From Roseomonas sp. HF4 (lineage in GTDB: Bacteria; Pseudomonadota; Alphaproteobacteria; Acetobacterales; Acetobacteraceae): a stretch of DNA of 64,000 bases. Of this stretch, positions 17,692 to 24,350 are shown in pieces. The notes below the pieces were generated by a model. It was not told where the DNA came from. It searched no databases and saw only the letters and a program-made list of their open reading frames with translations. The position numbers and the translations under genes are program-made. Each line of letters starts with the position of its first letter. The first letter of the stretch is position 1. Where the stretch lies: assembly GCF_005222755.1 (NCBI RefSeq), contig NZ_STGD01000007.1, forward strand, positions 186,001-250,000, read 5' to 3'.

Positions 17692-18266
17692 GGGCGCGTC
17701 GCCCCGCGGGCCAGCGCGCCGATCGCCGCGTCGACATCGCCGCCGGCGGCGTCGAGCGCGGCCAGCACCTCGTCGTGCAGGCGGGTGCCGAGCGTCATGC
17801 CATCCGCGGCAACGTCCGTCGCCTGCCAGCCCCACGGCCCGCCGGCGCGCAGGCGCCACACCAGGATGCGCTCGGAGCCGTCGGCGCGGAGCAGCCGGGA
17901 CGTCACCGACACGTCGCCCCGACGCTGCCGCGTGGCGAGAAGGGCCAGCGTGCCGGGGCGGTCGTCGCGCGCGCAGTCGGCCGCAAGCCGTGCGTGCAGC
18001 GCGGCGCGGAAGCGCGCACGCTTCCCCTCGGCCAGCCCGTCCCAGAGGGTCCCGCCCGCGACCGTGCGCGAGAGGGAGGCGAGATCGAAGGCCGCTTCGG
18101 CGAACCGGTCACACGCCGCGATCCTCGGCGCGCCGGGCGCCGCGGCGCCGATGGCCCGGAAAGCGGCATCGCTGCGCATGATGAACGCCTCGGCAGGCGA
18201 GGATTCGGCCGCGTAGGCGGCGGTCGACCAGCCGAGCAAGGCAGCGAGAAGGAAGGCGCGGCGCAT
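17688..18266 (-). CDS. MlaC/Ttg2D-like periplasmic lipid-binding protein
   Basis: 192 residues with a Sec signal peptide (MRRAFLLAALLGWSTAAYAAES). The mature part follows the MlaC pattern: an early helix with DRFAEAAFDLASLSR, then KRARFRAALHARLAAD, then strands VSVTSRLLRADG and ILVWRLRAGGPWGWQATDVAADGMTLGTRLHDEVLAAL, and finally GGDVDAAIGALA. MlaC proteins carry phospholipids across the periplasm. The start was taken at MRRAF, which has GGAG before it; an ATG 12 bases upstream is possible. Its operon partners are an ATPase and an FtsX-type permease, an unusual pairing because MlaC normally works with MlaFEDB. Confidence 0.82.
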   Translation of the reverse strand: MRRAFLLAALLGWSTAAYAAESSPAEAFIMRSDAAFRAIGAAAPGAPRIAACDRFAEAAFDLASLSRTVAGGTLWDGLAEGKRARFRAALHARLAADCARDDRPGTLALLATRQRRGDVSVTSRLLRADGSERILVWRLRAGGPWGWQATDVAADGMTLGTRLHDEVLAALDAAGGDVDAAIGALARGATRP

Positions 18267-18562
18267 TCGATGCTCCATCGCTCGACGAGGCGGGCCCGTC
18301 GGTCATTCGCCGTGCCACCGGGGAAGGCGCGGCACCCCCGCCGCCGCCGCGACATGCGGGCGGCAAGGTCGCCGTGTGACCCGGGCCGCGCCATGGCGCG
18401 CGGGATGCCATCCAGATGCACGTCGGAATGCCCCTTCGTTCCCGCCGGAACCGTATCCCACATGGCTGAAGGCGCCGCCAGACGAGGTCGGGTCGCGGCG
18501 CCTCCCGGCCCGGCGCCATCCGTCGACCTGCGACACGACCCGGGCATGGCCAGCGGCGGGCC

Positions 18563-19066
18563 ACGGCGGGATTGCGCTTTGCCCCGAAGCGCAGCGCGTC
18601 GACATCGGCGACGAGGCGGGCACCGGCCAGTGGCTCGGCCGCGGCAGCGCGCGCCATCGGTCCCGCCAGGCGATACAGCGATCCGCCCGTGGCGATCAGC
18701 ACATCGCCGCTGTCGTCCCAGTCACAGCCGCGAAGCCGGCGCAGCTCCACGGCCGCCCCGGTCACCACGACGTCGTGCCCCCGCCTCGGGCCGTGGATGG
18801 CGCCGATGGCCAGGAGCTTCCGTCGGAGCGTCACGACGGGCTGTCGCGAGTGCCACGGCGCGGGCTGCGGCCTCTCGAAGACCTGTGGCTCGGTGAAGGT
18901 CCAGCCATGCGGACCGCGGCCCTTGTCGACCGCCCACTTTCCCTGATCGACCATCCGCCAGACATCGCGCTCCATGCGCGCACGCTCGATCGGAAGGTCC
19001 TCGCCGCGGCCGGCCTAGTCCGCGACCGGCTCCACCACGAAATCGCCGGGCAGGGCGAAGTCGCGG
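18563..19066 (-). pseudogene. Decayed gene of unknown family with internal stop
   Basis: On the reverse strand a coding-like stretch reads DFALPGDFVVEPVAD, then a TAG stop (19015-19017). It continues in the same frame with KWAVDKGRGPHGWTFTEP, then VVTLRRKLLAIGAIHG, and then CDWDDSGDVLIATGGSLYRLAG. Composition and continuity across the stop suggest a broken gene whose last part ends in beta-propeller-like strands. I do not recognise the family. The rest of 18267-19633 holds no supportable gene; a short AT-richer patch at about 19370-19410 may be a promoter. Confidence 0.4.
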
Positions 19067-19633
19067 TGTGACCCTACCCAGGTTCACCGCGGTGGCCGCC
19101 TCATACACCACGCTGTGGGACACGACCGCTGTCGGTGCCGCCACCGCCACCGCGAGGAATCCGTCGAAACCGATCAGTGGTTTCATGCGTTACCTGGTAA
19201 TGTTCGACCGTCACCACGCCGACGACACAGACCCAACGCAACCCGACGGAGCGGTGCAGACCCGATGCGCTGTGCTCCACCCCGGCCTGGACGGCGCTGA
19301 TGACGTGCAGCCGAGGGGGTGGTCGGCGAGTGCGCGAGGATTGGCTCGCCTTGATCCACCTCAATACGAGCCCATTCGAAATAAAATACGTTCTAACATT
19401 ACAGATCGGCGTTGCTCTCCGATCGCAGCCATCGAGTCTCCCTCGCTGTCGCGGTCACGCGCCAGCCTCAATGAGGAGGAGCAGTCGTGGCGTGCTTCCG
19501 ACTTCTCGCGATTGGGCTGCTGGCTCGCGGCGCCCGCGATCAGCGACAGGCCAGGCGCGCCACCACAGCCGCTGGGCGCGCGATCGAATGGGCGGTCGGA
19601 CGACCGGAGACCGCTGAGACACAGGAGACGATC

Positions 19634-19903
19634 ATGCGCACAACGCGTCTAGCAATCCTGCTCCTGGCCGGCGTCGGGCTGTCCGCCTGCGTCGGGGTGC
19701 GCGACGTCTCGTACCGGCAGCCATACGGCACCTTCACCGGCAGCACGCACCTCGCCACGCCCTACGCGTACCCCAGAGGCACAACGCCCTACCTGTACGA
19801 CCAGTCACAGCGCTCGTGGCCGCGCACCTACAACCGCCAGAACCAGGGCAACTACCGCAATCGGCACAATCGTCCTGGCCACGACAACAGACGGAATTTC
19901 TGA
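19634..19903 (+). CDS. Small lipoprotein, probable recombinant paralogue of the 20495 gene
   Basis: An 89-residue lipoprotein. The signal peptide MRTTRLAILLLAGVGLSAC ends in a lipobox with Cys19. The mature part is Tyr, Arg and Asn-rich (YRQPYGTFTGSTHLATPYAY) and carries YLYDQSQRS near residue 56. The signal peptide, the ribosome site region upstream and the YLYDQSQRS motif are nearly the same as in the lipoprotein at 20495-20734. The glycine-zipper middle of that protein is absent here. The basic, Asn-rich tail after the motif is unique. Function unknown, probably outer-membrane associated. Confidence 0.75.
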   Translation: MRTTRLAILLLAGVGLSACVGVRDVSYRQPYGTFTGSTHLATPYAYPRGTTPYLYDQSQRSWPRTYNRQNQGNYRNRHNRPGHDNRRNF

Positions 19904-20034
19904 CCGGGACGGCGCGCGACATGTGGATGGCTGGCCGCAACAGGCGCCGTAGGCCGAGGCGCGCAACCCCAGCCGCAACGCGGAGCGGAGGCTCATCCAG
20001 CCCGCCAGCCCCCGCAACTTTGGAGGAGATCGTC

Positions 20035-20478
20035 ATGCGAACAGCGACTGCAGTTGCCTTGGCGTTGGCCGGCTCCGTGGCCCTGGCCTCGGGAGCCATG
20101 GCTCAGAGCCGATCGGAGTCGACCAGACCGGCCATCGTCACCCATGTCCAGACGGCCAGCGAACTCGCTGCCATCTGTGATCCCGCCTGGGGCGGCGTGC
20201 CGCGGCTGGAGGCCATCGCCTATTGCCAAGGCTTCCTCACCAGTTTCGGCCAGTACCACGCGCTGCTGTATCCGCAGGGCGGACCCGCGAGGCCGCTCTT
20301 CTGCGTGCCGGTGCCGGGGCCGACGGTGGCCGAGTCCGGCGTCGCCTTCGCCGCCTGGACGCGGGATAACCCGCGCTACGGCAACGAGCCAGCGCTCGAT
20401 GGCCTCCTGCGCTGGGCCCAGGCGAATTTCCCCTGCCCGACGAGGTCGCCGGCGCGCAGTTCGCGAAGCACACGCTGA
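20035..20478 (+). CDS. Rap1a/Tai-like secreted protein
   Basis: 147 residues with a Sec signal (MRTATAVALALAGSVALASGAMAQ) and a strong TTGGAGGAG ribosome site. The mature domain has ICDPAW, AIAYCQGFLTSFGQYHALLYPQGGP, LFCVPVPGPTVAESGVAFAAW, and RWAQANFPC. The four Cys and the spacing match the Rap1a immunity-like domain, known from T6SS immunity proteins but also common as stand-alone periplasmic proteins in Rhodospirillales. No effector gene is adjacent, so immunity is not supported here. The last dozen residues after FPCP are Ser/Arg-rich and may be a shifted tail. Confidence 0.75.
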   Translation: MRTATAVALALAGSVALASGAMAQSRSESTRPAIVTHVQTASELAAICDPAWGGVPRLEAIAYCQGFLTSFGQYHALLYPQGGPARPLFCVPVPGPTVAESGVAFAAWTRDNPRYGNEPALDGLLRWAQANFPCPTRSPARSSRSTR

Positions 20479-20494
20479 GACGCGGGAGATGATC

Positions 20495-20734
20495 ATGCGC
20501 ACAACACGCCTTGCCATCATGCTCCTGGCCGGTCTCGGCCTGTCCGCCTGCGAGGGGATGACCCCGACGCAGCAGAATGTCGGGATCGGCGCCCTGGGTG
20601 GTGCAGCCGTCGGCGGCATCGCCGGGTCCTTCAGCGGCAATGCCGGGATGGGCGCCCTGATCGGCGCCGGTGTCGGCGGTGTCGGCGGGTACCTCTACGA
20701 CCAATCGCAGCGGTCGCGCCGACCCTACTACTAG
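20495..20734 (+). CDS. Glycine-zipper outer-membrane lipoprotein (YMGG/SlyB-like)
   Basis: A 79-residue lipoprotein. The signal MRTTRLAIMLLAGLGLSAC ends at the lipid-modified Cys19. A Gly-zipper region follows (NVGIGALGGAAVGGIAGSF, then GMGALIGAGVGGVGGYLYD) and the tail is Tyr/Arg. Such proteins sit in the outer membrane and are often stress induced. An in-frame ATG six bases upstream is an alternative start. It is the intact relative of the lipoprotein at 19634. Confidence 0.85.
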   Translation: MRTTRLAIMLLAGLGLSACEGMTPTQQNVGIGALGGAAVGGIAGSFSGNAGMGALIGAGVGGVGGYLYDQSQRSRRPYY

Positions 20735-20857
20735 CGGCCCCGCACGCGCCGCGACGGCGGTGCGACGAATCGACCAGCATCCCGGGGCAGCCGCAACGCA
20801 GGTTGCCCCGGCCACGAATTGAACGCCGGTACGCAAACGCAGCAAGGAGAACATCTC

Positions 20858-21022
20858 ATGTCGCTTGGAACCATTCTGCTCATCATTCTTGTCATCGCCC
20901 TGCTCGGTGGCTTCACCGGGGTCGTCGGTGGCTACGGGTATGGCTTCGGCCATGGCGGGGTCGGCGTGCTGGGCGCGGTGCTGATCATTGTCCTCATCCT
21001 TGTGCTGCTCGGCCGGATCTGA
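20858..21022 (+). CDS. DUF3309 family small membrane protein
   Basis: 54 residues, almost wholly hydrophobic: MSLGTILLIILVIALLGGFTG, a Gly/Tyr turn, then LGAVLIIVLILVLLGRI. This is the DUF3309 pattern, two transmembrane helices around a glycine-rich loop. AAGGAG precedes the chosen ATG. Function unknown; these genes are often found with stress and envelope genes, as here. Confidence 0.85.
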   Translation: MSLGTILLIILVIALLGGFTGVVGGYGYGFGHGGVGVLGAVLIIVLILVLLGRI

Positions 21023-21233
21023 ACCGCGGCAGCCAGGTAACGGAGAAGGCGTCCTTGCCGGCACACCTGGAGAGGCCGCGCCGGCGCCTCGCGCCCGTTT
21101 CCCCGGGGCCGGTGACGTCGGGTCGCGCTCACGGCCTCGGTCCGCGGGCGCCCTGTCCGGGCCGGTCGCCCCCACCCAATCATCGGGGCGCCTAGCGTGC
21201 CTCGATCCAGGAAACGAAAGGCAACTGACGATA

Positions 21234-21377
21234 ATGAACCGCAACCTCATCTTCATCGTGATCGGCGTGCTGGGCATCGGCGCCGGTGCTCTCGGCTACT
21301 GGTATTACCAGGAGCAGCAACGGTCCGGCGTCGACATCAGCATCGGCCCGCGCGGCGTGACGGTCCAGGAGAGATAG
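21234..21377 (+). CDS. Small single-pass membrane protein
   Basis: 47 residues: one transmembrane helix (NLIFIVIGVLGIGAGALGYWYY), a short linker, and a soluble tail SGVDISIGPRGVTVQER. The helix-plus-'SGVxIxIGxxGV' form recurs in short hypothetical proteins of alphaproteobacteria. Function unknown. It lies between two other membrane protein genes in the same direction. Confidence 0.65.
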   Translation: MNRNLIFIVIGVLGIGAGALGYWYYQEQQRSGVDISIGPRGVTVQER

Positions 21378-21428
21378 CGCCGTGCGCCGGCGCTCTTGGC
21401 CGAGCGGCAGCGCCTCGCGAGATGCCGG

Positions 21429-22130
21429 ATGACCCGCCTTCGCCTGCACCGGGAGAACCATCTCGTTGATCGGATCGGATGGCTGCGAGCGGCAGTTCTT
21501 GGCGCCAATGACGGCATCGTCTCGACGGCGAGCCTGATCGTCGGCGTTGCCGCAGCGGCTGCGACACGAGGCGATGTGATGCTCGCAGGGGTCGCGGGGC
21601 TGGTCGCCGGCGCCATGTCCATGGCGGCCGGCGAGTATGTCTCGGTCAGCTCGCAGTCCGACACCGAAGACGCCGACCTGTCGCGTGAACGCGGCGAGTT
21701 GCGGGACAATGCGGAGGCTGAACGTGATGAGCTCGCGGCGATCTATGTCAAACGTGGAGTCGAACCTGCCGTTGCGCAGATCGTCGCAGCGCAACTGATG
21801 GCGAGAGATGCGCTTGGCGCGCATGCGCGCGATGAGCTCGGACTCTCCGAGAGCACGACGGCGCGTCCTGTCCAGGCGGCGCTGACATCCGCGGCGACGT
21901 TCTCCGTCGGCGCCGCGATGCCCTTGCTCATGGTGGTCGCGGCGCCGGCCAACGCGCTGGTTGCGAGCGTGTCGGCGGCGTCGCTCGCCTTCCTCGCCCT
22001 TCTGGGAGCGATCGGGGCATGGGCCGGCGGCGCTCGTGTCCTGCGTGCGACGGTCCGGGTCACATTTTGGGGGGCGCTGGCGATGGCCATCACGGCTGGC
22101 ATCGGGAAGCTTTTCGGCACCGTCATCTGA
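21429..22130 (+). CDS. VIT family (VIT1/CCC1-like) metal transporter
   Basis: 233 residues with about five transmembrane helices. The family blocks are AAVLGANDGIVSTASLIVGVAAA (helix 1), AGLVAGAMSMAAGEYVSVSSQ (helix 2), a cytoplasmic metal-binding helical region rich in Glu/Asp (about 75-130), and three late helices ending ALAMAITAGIGKLFG. VIT1/CCC1 proteins move Fe2+ or Mn2+ out of the cytoplasm. The start was set at MTRLRLHRENHLVDRIGW, where the conserved 'H..HRxNxLR' region begins. Confidence 0.92.
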   Translation: MTRLRLHRENHLVDRIGWLRAAVLGANDGIVSTASLIVGVAAAAATRGDVMLAGVAGLVAGAMSMAAGEYVSVSSQSDTEDADLSRERGELRDNAEAERDELAAIYVKRGVEPAVAQIVAAQLMARDALGAHARDELGLSESTTARPVQAALTSAATFSVGAAMPLLMVVAAPANALVASVSAASLAFLALLGAIGAWAGGARVLRATVRVTFWGALAMAITAGIGKLFGTVI

Positions 22131-22244
22131 CGGCGCCGACCCCGGCGGATGATGCGGGACCGCGCCCGCCGGTCTCGTCTTCGGCATACCGTCCCGCCCG
22201 GGTCCTGGCCCGCGCCGGATCGGCCAGACCAGCAAGGGGGTCCG

Positions 22245-24062
22245 ATGAGCAGCGCCGCGGCACCTGGTCATCCGCAGCGATTCTTCCGGGACTTCATCAG
22301 GGTCGCCGGCCCCTTCTGGACAGGGCGGGGGCGCTGGAGGACGCGCCTGCTCGCGGTGATGCTTGCCCTGCTCGTGGTCGGCCAGGTCGCGCTCGCGGTC
22401 CGGCTCAACATATGGACCGCCGACCTGTTCGATGCGCTGGAGCGGCGCTCGACCGACCGGGCCATGGCCCAGATGGGCATCTTCGTCCTCATTCTGCTCG
22501 GCACCATGGCCACGAACACAACACACCTCGTGGTGCGCCGATACTTGCAACTCGACTGGCGGCGCTGGCTGACGGCACGCGTCATCGGCGACTGGATGGA
22601 GGATGCGCGCCACTACCAGGCCGACCTCATCCCCGGCGACCACGCCAACCCGGACGGGCGCATCGCCGAGGACATCCGCATCGCCACGGAAGTCGCCATC
22701 GACCTGGCCAGCAGCCTTTTCTACTGCGTCCTGCTGCTGATCACCTTCGTCGGCATCCTGTGGTCACTGTCGGGCTGGATCCGCGTGGCCGGACTGGACG
22801 TGCCCGGCCATCTCGTCGTGCTCGCCTTCGGCTATGCCGGCATGGGCGCCGTCGTCGCGTTCCTGCTCGGCCGCCCGCTCGTGCGCGCCACCGATACACG
22901 GCAGACGCGGGAGGCCGAGTTCCGCTTCAGCCTGGTGCGCGCGCATGAAACCGGGGAGCCGATCGCCGTCGCGCGCGGCGAACGGCTGGAACGAGAGCGC
23001 CTCAGGACCGTCTTCGAGACGATCGCGCAATCCTGGCGCGACCAGTCCATGGGCCTGGCGAGGCTCATGGCCTTCTCGTCGGGCTACGTGGCCCTCGCCG
23101 GCGTGCTTCCGATCCTGGTCGGCACGCCGCGCTTCCTCGAGGGCACCCTCTCCCTCGGTCGCCTGGTCCAGTCCGGCCAGGCCTTTCAGCAGGTCACGGC
23201 GGCGTTGTCCTGGCCAGTCGACAACCTGGCCCTGATCGCCGGATGGCGCGCATCGGTCGAGCGTGTGCTGATGCTCGACGAGGCAGTCCGCGTCGTCGCC
23301 CTGGAAGCGGCGCGGACGGGGGAGACCGCGATCAACCTGGACCGCGTGCCGACATCGCAGCTCGGTGTCCGGGACCTGTGGGTCGCAGCACCCGACGGCA
23401 CCGCCATGCTGTCCGACCTCACCCTGACGGTGGAGCCGGGCGAGCACGTCCTGGTGGATGGCGATCCCGAGGCGGCGAGCGCGCTGTTCCGCGTACTGGC
23501 CGGCATCTGGCCCTGGGGGCGCGGACGGGTCGACCTGCCGGCCGATGCGGGGATGATCGCCGTCGGCCCTTGGCCGTTCCTACCGCAGGGAACCTTGCGC
23601 CAGACGCTTGCCTTCCCCGGGGCGGCGGACCCGCGCGACGACGCGGCGATGCAAGCTGCGCTCGCCAGCGTGGGGCTCGCGCATCTCGAACGGCGCCTGA
23701 ACGACGTGGCGGACTGGACGCGTACGCTGACCGGCGCGGAAGTGCAGCGGCTGTCCTTCGCGCGGCTCATCCTGTTGCGTCCGGACTGGGTCGTGCTGGG
23801 CGATGCGACGGACGCGCTCGACCCGGCCTCGGCCGACAACATGCTGAGCCTGATCATCGACCGCCTTCCGCAGGCCGCCATCATCCTGATCGGGCGACAC
23901 CCTGGATCGGCGGATATCTTCGACCGGCGACTCACTCTTGAGCGCGTGGCCGACGGAGAGATCCTGCTCAATGAAGTCTATGCGCGGCGCCAAGCGGCCA
24001 AGATGCCGCGCGCGAGGCCGCTGAGCGTGATCGATCGACTGCGCGAGGGATACGGGCGCTGA
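22245..24062 (+). CDS. SbmA/ABCD-type ABC transporter with degenerate ATPase domain
   Basis: 605 residues: an N-terminal membrane domain with about five helices (residues 30-330, including a WxxWLTxRVIGDWMEDARHY loop typical of the ABC_membrane_2 family) fused to an ATP-binding domain (about 390-580). The ATPase motifs are broken. The Walker A region reads VDGDPEAASALFRVLAG with no GxGKS/T lysine, Walker B reads VVLGDATDALD (Asp to Gly, Glu to Asp), and the signature is LTGAEVQRLSFARL instead of LSxGEQQRxxFARL. The fold around these sites is preserved (WPWGRG, LPQGTLRQTLAFP). Relatives (YddA, BacA-ABC) import peptides or very-long-chain acyl groups. Here ATP turnover is doubtful. Confidence 0.88.
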   Translation: MSSAAAPGHPQRFFRDFIRVAGPFWTGRGRWRTRLLAVMLALLVVGQVALAVRLNIWTADLFDALERRSTDRAMAQMGIFVLILLGTMATNTTHLVVRRYLQLDWRRWLTARVIGDWMEDARHYQADLIPGDHANPDGRIAEDIRIATEVAIDLASSLFYCVLLLITFVGILWSLSGWIRVAGLDVPGHLVVLAFGYAGMGAVVAFLLGRPLVRATDTRQTREAEFRFSLVRAHETGEPIAVARGERLERERLRTVFETIAQSWRDQSMGLARLMAFSSGYVALAGVLPILVGTPRFLEGTLSLGRLVQSGQAFQQVTAALSWPVDNLALIAGWRASVERVLMLDEAVRVVALEAARTGETAINLDRVPTSQLGVRDLWVAAPDGTAMLSDLTLTVEPGEHVLVDGDPEAASALFRVLAGIWPWGRGRVDLPADAGMIAVGPWPFLPQGTLRQTLAFPGAADPRDDAAMQAALASVGLAHLERRLNDVADWTRTLTGAEVQRLSFARLILLRPDWVVLGDATDALDPASADNMLSLIIDRLPQAAIILIGRHPGSADIFDRRLTLERVADGEILLNEVYARRQAAKMPRARPLSVIDRLREGYGR

Positions 24063-24350
24063 CCGACGCGCCACGGCCCGAGGGCGGAATGCACCCGATG
24101 CCGCACGCCGGGTCGTCAGGTTTCACCTGCCTTTGCGGCCGCACGGAGCAAGGGAACGCGATATCGACATCAGCGCCGGCAAGGTGCGCATCGCCAACAG
24201 GGATGCTGATCGACGTTGCCTCGCCACGGCGAAGCCATGGTCGCGCAGCCGGGCCGGAGGCGGCGGGATCCCGGGGTTCCCTCTCGCCAAACGGCCCGGC
24301 CGCGGCGGCGGCGCGGGGACAACAAGGCCCTGCGCACGCAGCCCTTGACG
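24063..24350. other. Intergenic gap between convergent genes
   Basis: 288 bases between the convergent ABC gene and the RTX-GH16 gene. No gene is supportable. A weak CTGCG/CGCAG hairpin lies shortly after the GH16 stop (about 24334-24345) and may help termination. Confidence 0.5.

Noticed and set aside
20035-20478. T6SS immunity function for the Rap1a-like protein
   Set aside because: No effector or type VI secretion gene is nearby; the domain alone is common in unrelated periplasmic proteins.
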